This document shows positions 34,806-44,498 of a stretch of DNA of 64,000 nucleotides, in pieces (position 1 is the first letter of the stretch; each line of letters opens with the position of its first letter). Position numbers and translations under genes: made by a program. Where the stretch lies: contig NZ_JAXMOC010000003.1 in assembly GCF_034670125.1 (NCBI RefSeq), positions 462,100 to 526,099 on the forward strand. Reading direction: 5' to 3'. This DNA comes from Maricaulis sp034670125 (lineage in GTDB: Bacteria > Pseudomonadota > Alphaproteobacteria > Caulobacterales > Maricaulaceae). The notes beneath the pieces were generated by a model that was not told the DNA's origin, ran no database searches, and worked only from the letters and a program-made list of their open reading frames with translations.

Positions 34806-36155
34806 ATGACCCAAGCCCATCGTCGCATTGCCGTTATCGGCTCGGGCATCTCGGGACTCGCGGCCGCCTGGCGCCTGTCGACCCGCCACGATGTCACGCT
34901 CTTTGAAGCCGCCGGGCGGCTGGGTGGTCACGCTAACACCGCCGATATTGATATCGGCGGGACGCAATTCGGCGTCGACACCGGCTTCATCGTCTACAAT
35001 CCCCGCAACTATCCGAATTTTGTTGGCATGCTCGACCACCTTCAGGTCAGCTCCTCTGCCAGCGACATGTCATTTGCCGCGTCCATTTCCGATGGCGGAT
35101 TCGAGTATTCCTCCAATCCGTCCGGCCTGTTCGCCCAGCGGCGAAACCTGCTGCGCCCCCGAATGTGGCGGATGATCGCCGACATCATGAGACTTAACCG
35201 CCACGCCCGCGATGACAGTCGCGCGGATACCGCGCTTTCGCTGGACGAATTTCTCCAGCACCATGGGTATTCCGAGGCCTTTCGAGAAGATCACATCCTG
35301 CCGATGTGCGCGGCGATCTGGTCGTCTCCGGTTGACCAGATGCGCGGTTTTCCGGCCGATGCCTTTTTCCGGTTCTTTCTCAATCACGGCTTGCTGCAGC
35401 TCACAGACCGGCCCGCCTGGCGGACCGTGACGGGCGGCAGTCGAGCCTATGTCCAGGCTTTGTCGGCCGCGAATTCGGGGGACATCAAACTGGCCACTCC
35501 GGTGCGCCAGGTTCGACGGACAGCAAGCGGGGTCACCCTGACCCTCGATCATGGGCACGAGGCCGACTTCGATGACGTGGTTTTCGCCTGCCACTCAGAC
35601 CAGGCGCTGAAGCTGTTGGGTGATGCGGACACCGAAGAAACCAGCCTGCTGTCGGCCATTCGCTACCGGCCCAACACCGCCGTACTCCATACGGACGACC
35701 GCTTCATGCCTCGCCGTCGTGCGGCTTGGGCGAGCTGGAACTATCTCGAGCGGGGCGAGCGGGACTCACGCGAGATCAGTCTGACGTACTGGATGAATCG
35801 GTTGCAGCCCCTGCCGACCGAGACGCCGGTGTTTGTCACCCTCAATCCAACCTCGGCGCCAGACCCGGACCTTGTTTTGCGCACCGACCAATATGCTCAC
35901 CCGGTCTTCGATCAGGCTGCGCTGACCGCGCAGGCGGACTTCGGTGTCATCCAGGGTCGCCGCGGCACCTGGTATAGTGGCGCGTGGCTGGGCTCGGGCT
36001 TCCATGAAGATGGATTGCAATCGGGACTGCGGGTTGCCGATGCAATCGGGGCGGACGCCCGGCCGTGGTCGGCCCCGGATATGAATTCCCGTATTGCCTG
36101 GACAAACCAACACCTCGGCCAACCCGGCTATCGCTTGGCTGTTGCAGCGGAATGA
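34806..36155 (+). CDS. FAD-dependent amine oxidase-like oxidoreductase
   Basis: A 449-residue flavoprotein. The N-terminal dinucleotide fold reads GSGISGLAAAWRLS (around residue 13), followed by LFEAAGRLGGHANT, the usual second part of the FAD motif in NAD(P)-binding Rossmann-like amine oxidases. It is the first gene of a three-gene run with DUF1365 and CfaA, an arrangement found in the RpoE/ChrR regulon of Rhodobacter and in many proteobacteria, where it is associated with fatty-acid modification; the exact reaction is unknown. ATG at 34806 follows AGGAA. The stop overlaps the next start (ATGA). Confidence 0.88.
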   Translation: MTQAHRRIAVIGSGISGLAAAWRLSTRHDVTLFEAAGRLGGHANTADIDIGGTQFGVDTGFIVYNPRNYPNFVGMLDHLQVSSSASDMSFAASISDGGFEYSSNPSGLFAQRRNLLRPRMWRMIADIMRLNRHARDDSRADTALSLDEFLQHHGYSEAFREDHILPMCAAIWSSPVDQMRGFPADAFFRFFLNHGLLQLTDRPAWRTVTGGSRAYVQALSAANSGDIKLATPVRQVRRTASGVTLTLDHGHEADFDDVVFACHSDQALKLLGDADTEETSLLSAIRYRPNTAVLHTDDRFMPRRRAAWASWNYLERGERDSREISLTYWMNRLQPLPTETPVFVTLNPTSAPDPDLVLRTDQYAHPVFDQAALTAQADFGVIQGRRGTWYSGAWLGSGFHEDGLQSGLRVADAIGADARPWSAPDMNSRIAWTNQHLGQPGYRLAVAAE

Positions 36156-36928
36156 CACCGACCGCAGCCTCCCTTCTGATCGGACAGGTCGGCCATACGC
36201 GCCGCCTGCCGCGACATCACAGCCTGCGCTACCGCGTCGCGTCTGTGCTGGTCGATATCGATGGGCCGGAGGCGCCGCGGTCGGAAGGCTGGGTGTTCGG
36301 ATTCAACCGCCCGGGATTGGTCAGCCTTTACACCAAAGATCACGGAAGCGACAAAAGCCCGCTTCGCAGCTGGGTTGAGCAACGCCTGAAAGAGGCCGGC
36401 TCGACCTCGCCGATTGGCCGGATCCAGCTTCTCGCGGCACCACGCATTCTTGGCCTGGCGTTCAATCCGGTCTCCGTGTTCTTCGCTCACAATCCCCAGG
36501 GCGACCTGGCCGGATTGATTTTCGAAGTCAGCAATTTTCATGGCGGCCGTTGCGCATACGCCTTTCCGATTGAGGATCGAGCCGATCACGAAGATGCTCA
36601 GTATCTGGAAACGTCAAAACGCTTCTTCGTTTCGCCTTTCAATCCCGTTGACGGCCACTACCGTTTCCGGCTGTCGAGGACTGATGATCAGTATCGGCTC
36701 TCAATCCAGCTGATCCGCGACGGAGATGTCGTACTCAGCGCGGCGCACACCGCCCGCCTGAAGCCGCTGCAGCGCCGGGCGCTGCAGTCCGCCGCCTGGC
36801 TCGTGGCAACCAACACAACCCGCATCTTTTTTGGTATCCTGTGGGAGGCGCTACGCTTGCGCCTGAAGGGGCTGGCAACCTTTGCCCCCCGCCGCGGAAC
36901 CAGTGACACCCTGCCCGGGAGGCATTGA
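36152..36928 (+). CDS. DUF1365 family protein
   Basis: A 258-residue protein of the DUF1365 family, recognised by RHHSLRYRVASVLVDID near the start, APRILGLAFNPVSVFF (around residue 108) and FEVSNFHGGRCAYAF, together with its fixed position between an amine oxidase and a cyclopropane-fatty-acid-synthase-like gene. Members lack an assigned reaction; co-occurrence suggests a lipid-modifying step. Start ATG overlaps the previous stop by 4 bases, and its stop shares a base with the cfaA start, so all three are translationally coupled. Confidence 0.88.
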   Translation: MTPTAASLLIGQVGHTRRLPRHHSLRYRVASVLVDIDGPEAPRSEGWVFGFNRPGLVSLYTKDHGSDKSPLRSWVEQRLKEAGSTSPIGRIQLLAAPRILGLAFNPVSVFFAHNPQGDLAGLIFEVSNFHGGRCAYAFPIEDRADHEDAQYLETSKRFFVSPFNPVDGHYRFRLSRTDDQYRLSIQLIRDGDVVLSAAHTARLKPLQRRALQSAAWLVATNTTRIFFGILWEALRLRLKGLATFAPRRGTSDTLPGRH

Positions 36929-38154
36929 TGGACGCTTACAACGATCAATCGGCGACGTGCGCCACGAGGCCCTCGCGCCTGCAAGCCTTTGCGGCGCGCC
37001 GGATTTCAAAGGCCCTGTCCGGGCTGACCGCGTTCCGCCTCAGGGTGGAGCTGCCCGGTGGCTACGCCTTCCATGTCGGCCCGGACACAGCTGCGGCACA
37101 CGCAGACTGGACTGTCCGTCGCTGGAACGCTCTGCTCCGCATTGCCGCCAGTGGCGTGCTGGGGTTTTCAGAAGGCTATGTGAACGACGAGTGGCAAACC
37201 AATGATCTGCCGACCTTGTTGACAGCGCTCGCGCGGGAGCTGGACTCCAATGCCTCGCTCTCCAGCAAGAACGGACCAAGCCGTCTCCTGGCGAGATTGC
37301 AGCATTGGCTCAATGCCAATACGCGGCGCGGCAGCCGTCGCAACATCGCTTTCCACTACGATCTGGGCAATGACTTCTATCGCCACTGGCTGGATGACAG
37401 CATGACCTATTCGGCGGCGCTGTTCGAGGACGAAGACGAAAGCCTTGCCGACGCACAAGCGCGCAAATACCGCCAGATCTGCACGAGCCTGGAGCTGAAG
37501 CCCGGGGATCATGTGCTGGAGATCGGATGCGGTTGGGGCGGGTTTGCCGAGATCGCCGCGCGGGAGTTCGGCTGCCGTGTCACCGGCCTGACCCTGTCAG
37601 CCGCGCAGCTTGAATATGCCCAAACACGAATGGAAAGAGCCGGAATCGCTGATCAGGTTGATCTGCGTCTGCAGGATTATCGCGACGTGACGGAAAAATT
37701 TGATGCCGTCGCGTCGATCGAAATGTTCGAGGCCGTCGGCGAGGCCCATTGGCCGACCTATTTCTCCCAGCTCAACCAGTGCCTGAAACCGGGCGGGAAG
37801 GCGGCGCTTCAGATCATCACCATTCGGGAAACTGATTTTGCCAACTACCGGGTTTCAGCTGACTTCATCCAGAAATATGTGTTTCCGGGCGGCATGCTTC
37901 CGCCGGTTTCCAAGCTGTCCGAACTTGCCCGAAGCGCGGGATTGACTGAAGTCGGCACCACCCTGTTCGGATCGGGCTACGCCCAGACCCTGGCCCGATG
38001 GCATCGCGCCTATCGGGCCAGCTGGCCCGATATCCAGGCGTCCGGTTTTGACGCCAAGTTCGACCGAATCTGGCGGTTCTACCTGGCGTATTGCGAAGCC
38101 GGGTTCAGAACCGGGCGTATCGATGTCGGGCAATTCGTCTACCGCAAGCCCTAG
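36928..38154 (+). CDS. cfaA: CfaA-like cyclopropane-fatty-acid synthase-family methyltransferase
   Basis: A 408-residue SAM-dependent methyltransferase. After an N-terminal helical region (residues 1-120), the family segment FHYDLGNDFYRHWLDDSMTY appears near residue 140. The SAM-binding motif VLEIGCGWGGFAEIA follows near residue 195, then QDYRD and FEAVGEAHW active-site regions, ending FRTGRIDVGQFVYRK. In Rhodobacter CfaA belongs to the singlet-oxygen regulon and is linked to furan fatty acid formation. ATG at 36928 is chosen because GGGAGG lies 5 bases upstream; an in-frame TTG one codon earlier is rejected. Confidence 0.9.
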   Translation: MDAYNDQSATCATRPSRLQAFAARRISKALSGLTAFRLRVELPGGYAFHVGPDTAAAHADWTVRRWNALLRIAASGVLGFSEGYVNDEWQTNDLPTLLTALARELDSNASLSSKNGPSRLLARLQHWLNANTRRGSRRNIAFHYDLGNDFYRHWLDDSMTYSAALFEDEDESLADAQARKYRQICTSLELKPGDHVLEIGCGWGGFAEIAAREFGCRVTGLTLSAAQLEYAQTRMERAGIADQVDLRLQDYRDVTEKFDAVASIEMFEAVGEAHWPTYFSQLNQCLKPGGKAALQIITIRETDFANYRVSADFIQKYVFPGGMLPPVSKLSELARSAGLTEVGTTLFGSGYAQTLARWHRAYRASWPDIQASGFDAKFDRIWRFYLAYCEAGFRTGRIDVGQFVYRKP

Positions 38155-38321
38155 CGTCAAGGATCCCAATTCGGACGCACCCGATCGCGTCGCCCGCATG
38201 AAATATGAGGCATATCCGGGTCACGAACTGCAATTTCCCGGTTTTTCCGGACACTTGCTGACCGGACATTTACCACTTTGCTTCACCCTCCAGTCTCCAA
38301 GAAGACCAACAGGTGGACTGG

Positions 38322-40463
38322 ATGGGACGGACACTCGACAGCACGCTCGGGCGCTACATCAATGTGGCGACCCTGTTGAGTCTGATTGCCTCGGTCCTGA
38401 CCATTTATTTCTTTGTTGGCGCCCTAAACCGGAATGCCGAGCAGAATGACCGCCAGCTCCTGACCGCCGGGCTCGAAGCCGCATCCCGCCAGAACGAGAC
38501 GTGGGTCGCCGATTATGGCTGGTGGGGCGAGTTGCTCGAGCTCTGGAATGACCGTCGCAAATCGGTCCTGACAGGCAGCCTCGCCTCATCTTTCTCGGAC
38601 CATTCCGCATTCGATTTTGTCGGCCTTTATGGCCAAGACAATGCCGACAGTATGGCTTGGCATCGCGACACCGGCCAACGGTTACGCTCCGATGTCTTGT
38701 CGATGGAGCAGGTTGATGCCCTGCGCGGCGATCTGGTGTCAGGCTATGCGGAAAACCGCTTCATCGCGACCCACTATCTGAAGATCGGGGGGCAACTCTA
38801 TCTGGCCTCGGTCACTGTGGTCGGAGAGTTTGCCGACAGGACGACGATGACCGACCCGTCGAGCGACACGATCATCGTGATTGGCACCGCCATGGATGAA
38901 AGCTTTCTGGCAGACACCGAGGAAGTGTTTCTCGTGTCAGACGTCTCCCTTCACCAGGGTGCGCTGCCACGTGGCGCGTCCGGACTTGAAATAACGGACG
39001 ATGCCGGACATTCGGTGGGCTGGCTCAGCTGGCAGGCGTCGCGTCCCGGTCTCGAAACGCTACGCATCGCCTTTCTTCCGCTGTTGGCCTATATCGCTGC
39101 CTTCTTCATCTGCGCCCAGCTGATTGCCAACAAGGCCCGCGCGCTCGCCCGCCATGCTGCAGGCAACGAGCAACGTGCCATCATCGCGGCGGGGACCGAC
39201 AACCTGTCCGGACTGCCAAACCGGCACGGCTTCACCAGCTTCATAGAGAGCTCGGCGGCGACCGCGGCAGCGGACAAGGGCGAGGCGGCGGTCATCTATA
39301 TCGATCTCAATGGGTTCAAATCAGTCAACGACAAGGCCGGACACCGCGCCGGCGATGACGTCATCCGCCGCGTCGCTCAACGATTCCGTGCGGCCGTTGA
39401 GGGCGACATCCACATCGCCCGCATTGGCGGCGATGAGTTCGCCTGCGCATTGATCGGCGAGGACAGCTTCGGCTCGGCACTGGCGATCGCGCGCTGTCTG
39501 GCCGACAGTCTTTCCAAACCCTTCGACATCGATGGCCGACAGTTTGAAATCGGTGCGGCCATCGGCATCGCCCATTCCGAAAGCGGCCACCCAAAATCGT
39601 TCAGCCAACTCATTCATGACGCCGATCTGGCCATGTACCGCGCCAAGGCCGACCAGCTCGACAAGCCACTGGTTTTCAACGCCAGCCTTGGCCTCGAAGC
39701 AGATGCGCGCCGGGCGCTGGAAGCGGATATTGAAGCCGGTCTCGACCGCAATGAGTTCTTCGTCGTCTACCAGCCAATCGCCCGCGCCACCGATGGCAGC
39801 ACGGCCTCTGTGGAAGCCCTGTTGCGTTGGGAGCACCCGACCCGGGGCGCTGTGCCGCCGGACGTGTTCATCCCGGTCGCTGAAAGCTCGAAACTCATCC
39901 GCCGGCTCGGAGACTTCGTGGTCCGCAGTGTGTGCGAGGAAATCGGCCCGGGCGCCACTCACACCGTTTCGATCAACCTGTCCCCGGATCAGCTGAACGA
40001 CCCTCGGCTTTGCGAACGGTATTTGCGTGAAATCCAGGCACACGGAATGTCAGCCGACGCCATCGAGTTTGAGTTGACCGAGGCCGTACTGGTGGAAGAT
40101 TTCGACCAGGCCAAGAGCCGGTTGATGGAGTTCCACAACGCCGGCTTCAAGGTCAATCTTGATGATTTCGGTACCGGATTTGCCTCAATGGGCTACCTCC
40201 ACATGCTGCCCTTCTCGAAGATCAAGATCGACAGGACATTTGTGCAGACAATCGGCCGCGGTGAAGGGTCCAACAAGATGCTGCAGGCGCTCGCCTTGCT
40301 GGGCGACGCCCTGTCTCTGGACATGGTTGCCGAGGGCGTTGAAACCGAGGGACAGGCCGCCATGTTGCGCCTTCTGGGCTTCGAGTATTTGCAAGGCTGG
40401 CATTTCGGCTATCCCTTGCCGGCCGCGCAACTCAAGACCCGCACCCGCAGCGACGCAGCCTGA
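38322..40463 (+). CDS. Membrane-bound GGDEF-EAL protein with CHASE4-like sensor
   Basis: A 713-residue cyclic-di-GMP protein. An N-terminal membrane helix (about residues 12-33), a ~210-residue periplasmic domain of CHASE4 type (NETWVADYGWWGEL) and a second helix near residue 245-265 precede the GGDEF domain. Its catalytic motif RIGGDEFA (near residue 368) is intact; no RxxD inhibitory site precedes it. The EAL domain is complete: EALLRW (near 497), NLSPDQL, ELTEA, DDFGTGFAS, KIDRTFV, AEGVET and QGWHFGYP. Both synthesis and hydrolysis are therefore possible. The ATG at 38322 after AGGTGG is preferred to a GTG three codons earlier. Confidence 0.93.
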   Translation: MGRTLDSTLGRYINVATLLSLIASVLTIYFFVGALNRNAEQNDRQLLTAGLEAASRQNETWVADYGWWGELLELWNDRRKSVLTGSLASSFSDHSAFDFVGLYGQDNADSMAWHRDTGQRLRSDVLSMEQVDALRGDLVSGYAENRFIATHYLKIGGQLYLASVTVVGEFADRTTMTDPSSDTIIVIGTAMDESFLADTEEVFLVSDVSLHQGALPRGASGLEITDDAGHSVGWLSWQASRPGLETLRIAFLPLLAYIAAFFICAQLIANKARALARHAAGNEQRAIIAAGTDNLSGLPNRHGFTSFIESSAATAAADKGEAAVIYIDLNGFKSVNDKAGHRAGDDVIRRVAQRFRAAVEGDIHIARIGGDEFACALIGEDSFGSALAIARCLADSLSKPFDIDGRQFEIGAAIGIAHSESGHPKSFSQLIHDADLAMYRAKADQLDKPLVFNASLGLEADARRALEADIEAGLDRNEFFVVYQPIARATDGSTASVEALLRWEHPTRGAVPPDVFIPVAESSKLIRRLGDFVVRSVCEEIGPGATHTVSINLSPDQLNDPRLCERYLREIQAHGMSADAIEFELTEAVLVEDFDQAKSRLMEFHNAGFKVNLDDFGTGFASMGYLHMLPFSKIKIDRTFVQTIGRGEGSNKMLQALALLGDALSLDMVAEGVETEGQAAMLRLLGFEYLQGWHFGYPLPAAQLKTRTRSDAA

Positions 40464-40581
40464 TTTCGGATCGCGGCCACTGGCCGGACCAGCGAGCCAT
40501 GGGCGTCACGGCTTCAACACTTGCGATGACTGCTCTGGCGGGCGCAGATTGGGGGCCCTGTTCGCCAGTCGGATACCCGCC

Positions 40582-41367
40582 GTGACCCAAGAACCAATCT
40601 ACCTGAAGCGCCATGCACACCACGCCGAACTGATCCTGAATCAGCCGCAACGTCGCAACGCGCTCAGCGCCCGAATGTGGGCCGCCTTGCCCGGCCTTCT
40701 GGCAGAGGCCGCCGGCGATCCGTCCATCAAACTGCTGGTGGTGCGCGGTGAAGGCGGCGCCTTCACCGCTGGTGCCGACATTTCCGAATTCGAATCCGTC
40801 TATGCCACCGCCGATGCCGCAGAGGCGTATACAAAGGCCATCGCCGGCGGGCTCGACGGGCTGGCCCATTTTCCCAAGCCGACCCTGGCGGTCATCCGCG
40901 GAGCCTGTGTCGGCGGCGGTTGCGGCCTTGCCCTCTCATGCGACCTGCGCTTTGCCGCGTCCGACAGCCGTTTCGGCATCACGCCGGCCAAGCTCGGCCT
41001 GGCTTATACGCTCAACGACACCAAACGACTGATCGACGCTGTCGGCGTACCGGTCGCCAAAGACCTGCTCTATTCCGCCCGCTTGGTGGATGCGGACGAG
41101 GCTCAGGCGATCGGGCTGATCAACAGGTGCTTTGATCCCGACCGGCTTGACGCGGAAGTGGACGCCTATCTGGCCACCATGCTGTCGCGGTCAACCGGAT
41201 CAGCCCGCGCGATCAAGCGCGTCATCCACCTCATTCGTGCGGGCGTCGATCACGACACGGACGAAACGCGCCAGCTCTTCCTGGACGCCTTTCGCAGTGA
41301 CGACTTCAAGGAAGGTTATCGAGCTTTCCTCGACAAGCGGGTCCCGGACTTCACTGGCAAGACCTGA
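40582..41367 (+). CDS. Enoyl-CoA hydratase/isomerase family protein
   Basis: A 261-residue crotonase-fold protein. The oxyanion-hole motif is GEGGAFTAGADISEF near residue 52 and the second one GACVGGGCGLALSCDLRFA near residue 107. The start is probably the GTG at 40582 (VTQEPIYLKR); the frame is open further upstream but with unrelated sequence overlapping the GGDEF-EAL gene. Crotonases act on many CoA esters and neighbours give no hint, so only the superfamily is claimed. Convergent with the RND efflux genes, 8 bases apart. Confidence 0.88.
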   Translation: MTQEPIYLKRHAHHAELILNQPQRRNALSARMWAALPGLLAEAAGDPSIKLLVVRGEGGAFTAGADISEFESVYATADAAEAYTKAIAGGLDGLAHFPKPTLAVIRGACVGGGCGLALSCDLRFAASDSRFGITPAKLGLAYTLNDTKRLIDAVGVPVAKDLLYSARLVDADEAQAIGLINRCFDPDRLDAEVDAYLATMLSRSTGSARAIKRVIHLIRAGVDHDTDETRQLFLDAFRSDDFKEGYRAFLDKRVPDFTGKT

Positions 41368-41375
41368 CGTTCCGG

Positions 41376-44300
41376 CTATTCAGCCGGCGTCTCGACGGCT
41401 TCATCGCCCGCGGCCCGGGCTTCCGCCTCCAGCTGGCGGGAGACCCAGTTCGGGGTCTTTGTGAAGCGGCCCAGGACACCATAGGCAACCGGCACAACGA
41501 ACAGCGTGAAGAGTGTCGCCACCGTGACACCGGCAAAGATGACCACCCCGATGGTGATCCGGCTTTCTGCGCCCGGGCCAGTGCCGATCACCAGCGGAAA
41601 GGCACCGATCGCTGTCGATATTCCGGTCATCAGGATCGGCCGGAAGCGGGTTTCAGCGGCATCGAGGGTAGCGGTCCGCAGGTCCCGACCCGTTTCTCGC
41701 AGCTGATTGGCAAATTCGACGATCAAGATGCCGTTCTTCGCGGCGAGACCGATCAGGATCACCAAGCCAATCTGCGAGTAGATGTTGAGGCTGGAGCCAA
41801 CCAGTTCCAGTCCGAACAGACCGCCGGCGACCGCGAGCGGTACGGTCAGCATGATCACGAGTGGCTGGATCAGGCTTTCGAACTGGGCGGCCAGCACGAG
41901 GAAAACGATCAGCAGGGCCATGCCAAAGGCGAACAGCACGGCGGAATTGGCGTTGAGGAACTCTTTCGCACCGCCCAGATAGGTCGTGCTCATCTCGGGT
42001 GGCAGGTCGCGCTGGGCCCATTCGTCCAGCCAGGCAACCGCTTCGCCAAGTGTATACCCTTCAGCCAGCGTCGCAGAGACAGTCACCGCGCGTTGTCGGT
42101 CAACGCGATTGCGCGATGAGGCTTCGCCAACTTCACTCAGGGACACCAGATTGGATAGCGGGATCAACTGTCCGGCCCGACCGGAAACATACAAGGACTC
42201 CAGGTCTTGGGCGCTGGACCGGGCCTCGCGCCGGTTTTCCAGGATCACATTGTAGGCCTCGCCGCGATCGATGAACTGGCCGACCCGGCGCGACCCGAGA
42301 TGGGTTTGCAAGGTTTGTCCGATTTCAGCGACCGAAACCCCCAGATCCGCGGCGCGTTCGCGATCGATATCGACGATGAGGCGGGGACTGGTCGGCTCAT
42401 AATTCTTGCGGGCCCGCATCAGGCCGGGATTGCCCTCACGGACTGCGGCCATGAGGCGCTCGGCCTGGCGGTCCAGGGCGCCGTAATCCGGTCCCAGCAG
42501 AACGAACTGGACATCATCACCGCCACCACCGCCACCGAGTGAAGAGCGCATCGACGCGAACGCCTGGACTCCGGTCAGCTGGCCCAGACGTCCGTTGATG
42601 TCCCGCATGATCTCGCTTCCCGGGCGACGTTCGTCCCAGTCTGTCATGGTCCCAATCACGAAACCGGAGTTGAAACCGCTGCCGCCCCACCCCGGCGAAA
42701 TCACCAGGACTCGGCGCAGCTCTCCGGTCTCGACAAAGTCCATTGCAATCGCTTCGACCTCGTCGGCCTGAGTCGACATGTAGTCAAAACTCGCGCCCTC
42801 CGGACCCGCAAATCGTCCGAAGAAGGAGCCCCGGTCTTCCGGTGGCGTCAGCTCGGCCGGCAGGCGGTCCAGAAGGAAGACTGAGCCCGCGATGGCCACC
42901 CCGACGAAGGGGATCATCAATACCGGAAGTTTCAATGCGATTTCCAGGCTCTCGCGATAGGATCGCCTCACTGCGTTGACGATACCGTCGACCCATTTTG
43001 CCAGGCCCGTTGCCTCGCGACTTGGGCGCAGGAGTTTGGACGCCATCATCGGCGACAGGGTCAGCGCCACAAAACTCGACAGGACCACGGCCCCGGCAAT
43101 CGTCACGGCCAATTCGGTAAAGATGCGGCCGATGAAGCCAGGCAGGAACACCAGCGGCACAAACACGGCGACCAGAACCGCCGTCGTCGCCACAACGGCA
43201 AAGAAGACCTGCCGCCCGCCCCGCAGGGACGCAAGGGCCGGCGGCTCGCCCAGGTCGACCCGACGCTGAATGTTCTCGAGCACGACGATCGAGTCATCGA
43301 CCACGAGCCCGATCGCCAGGACGAGCGCCAAAAGAGTCAGGATGTTGACCGAGAATCCTGCGACGGCGAGGATCGCGAACACACCAATCAGGCAGACCGG
43401 TACAACGGCGGCCGGGATGATCGCCGCACGCAGGCTGCCCAGGAACAGATAGATCACCAGTACGACCAGCGTCGCCGCAATGGCCAGTGTCCGCCAGACT
43501 TCCTTGATCGATTCCTCGATGAAAACCGTGTCGTCAGAGGCGGAAATCAACTCCATGCCTTCCGGCAGGGTCAGGCGAACCCGCTCGGCCTCGACACCGA
43601 TCGCATCCGCCACCTCGACCGAATTGGCCTGGCTCTGCCGGACGAAACCCAGTCCGATCATGTTTTGGCCATTGCCGCGGAACAGCGTCCGGGGTTCTTC
43701 CGCGGCGAGTTCCACATCGGCCACTTCGGCGAGACGGATCACATGGCCCTCACCGGTCCGCGATATCGGCAGTCGGGCAAACGCGTCCGGATCCGCGAAC
43801 AGGCGCTCGACGCGGACCACGATCTGCGTGTCAGGCGTCTCGACGGATCCACCGGGAACCTCGACATTCTGGGTACGGAGCGCACCATCGATATCGGAAA
43901 CGGTCACGCCGCGTGCGGCCATCGCCTGCGGGTCGAGCCAGATCCGCATCGAGTAGCGACGCTGCCCGCCAATCCGGACCTGTGCGACACCGTCGATGAC
44001 CGAGAAACGATCCAGCAGCGCGCGTTCGGCATAATCGGAAAGCTCTTCCGATGTCATCCGGTCAGACAGGAGATTGTACCAGACGAAGGGCCGGGCATCG
44101 CTGTCCTGCTTGCGCACTTCAACCTGCTCCACATCCTGGGGCAAGCGATCGAGCACTCGAGAGACCGCATCGCGGACATCATTGGCGGCGGCTTCAATAT
44201 TGCGATCGAGTGAAAACGTGATGGTGACGCGGGACGAGCTGTCGCGCGAGGACGAAGTGATCGTCTCGACGCCGTCAATTCCGGACAGCTGATCCTCGAT

Positions 44301-44498
44301 GATCTGGGTAACCCGGTTCTCGACCACTTCGGCATTGGCGCCAGGGTAATCCGCCGAGACGGAAACCACCGGTCGGTCGACGTCAGGCAGTTCGCGCAAG
44401 GGCAGGTCGCGCAACCCGAGCACGCCGAACACGACAATCAGGGCACAGAAGACAAATGCCAGGACGGGGCGGCGGACCGCAATGTCGGAGAGGGTCAT
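41376..44498 (-). CDS. RND efflux transporter permease (HAE-1 family)
   Basis: A 1,040-residue inner-membrane proton/drug antiporter. It starts MTLSDIAVRRPVLAFVF, with the first helix followed by the periplasmic porter domain, and shows two-fold internal repeats with 12 expected helices. The proton-relay aspartates are in LVVDDSIVVLENI (helix 4, near residue 400) and the RND signature ARGGG-like region is replaced by SLRGGRQVFF. The second half contains NSAVLFAFGMALLIVFLVLAAQFESL. ATG overlaps the adaptor gene stop by 4 bases. No TolC-like gene is nearby. Substrates cannot be predicted from sequence. Confidence 0.93.
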   Translation of the reverse strand: MTLSDIAVRRPVLAFVFCALIVVFGVLGLRDLPLRELPDVDRPVVSVSADYPGANAEVVENRVTQIIEDQLSGIDGVETITSSSRDSSSRVTITFSLDRNIEAAANDVRDAVSRVLDRLPQDVEQVEVRKQDSDARPFVWYNLLSDRMTSEELSDYAERALLDRFSVIDGVAQVRIGGQRRYSMRIWLDPQAMAARGVTVSDIDGALRTQNVEVPGGSVETPDTQIVVRVERLFADPDAFARLPISRTGEGHVIRLAEVADVELAAEEPRTLFRGNGQNMIGLGFVRQSQANSVEVADAIGVEAERVRLTLPEGMELISASDDTVFIEESIKEVWRTLAIAATLVVLVIYLFLGSLRAAIIPAAVVPVCLIGVFAILAVAGFSVNILTLLALVLAIGLVVDDSIVVLENIQRRVDLGEPPALASLRGGRQVFFAVVATTAVLVAVFVPLVFLPGFIGRIFTELAVTIAGAVVLSSFVALTLSPMMASKLLRPSREATGLAKWVDGIVNAVRRSYRESLEIALKLPVLMIPFVGVAIAGSVFLLDRLPAELTPPEDRGSFFGRFAGPEGASFDYMSTQADEVEAIAMDFVETGELRRVLVISPGWGGSGFNSGFVIGTMTDWDERRPGSEIMRDINGRLGQLTGVQAFASMRSSLGGGGGGDDVQFVLLGPDYGALDRQAERLMAAVREGNPGLMRARKNYEPTSPRLIVDIDRERAADLGVSVAEIGQTLQTHLGSRRVGQFIDRGEAYNVILENRREARSSAQDLESLYVSGRAGQLIPLSNLVSLSEVGEASSRNRVDRQRAVTVSATLAEGYTLGEAVAWLDEWAQRDLPPEMSTTYLGGAKEFLNANSAVLFAFGMALLIVFLVLAAQFESLIQPLVIMLTVPLAVAGGLFGLELVGSSLNIYSQIGLVILIGLAAKNGILIVEFANQLRETGRDLRTATLDAAETRFRPILMTGISTAIGAFPLVIGTGPGAESRITIGVVIFAGVTVATLFTLFVVPVAYGVLGRFTKTPNWVSRQLEAEARAAGDEAVETPAE

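Noticed and set aside
36065..36151. Longer N-terminus for the DUF1365 protein
   Set aside because: The upstream extension overlaps the amine oxidase gene; the ATGA overlap start gives the expected domain start.
39390..39430. RxxD inhibitory site in the GGDEF domain
   Set aside because: The residues before GGDEF contain no Arg at the needed position (VEGDIHIARIGGDEF).
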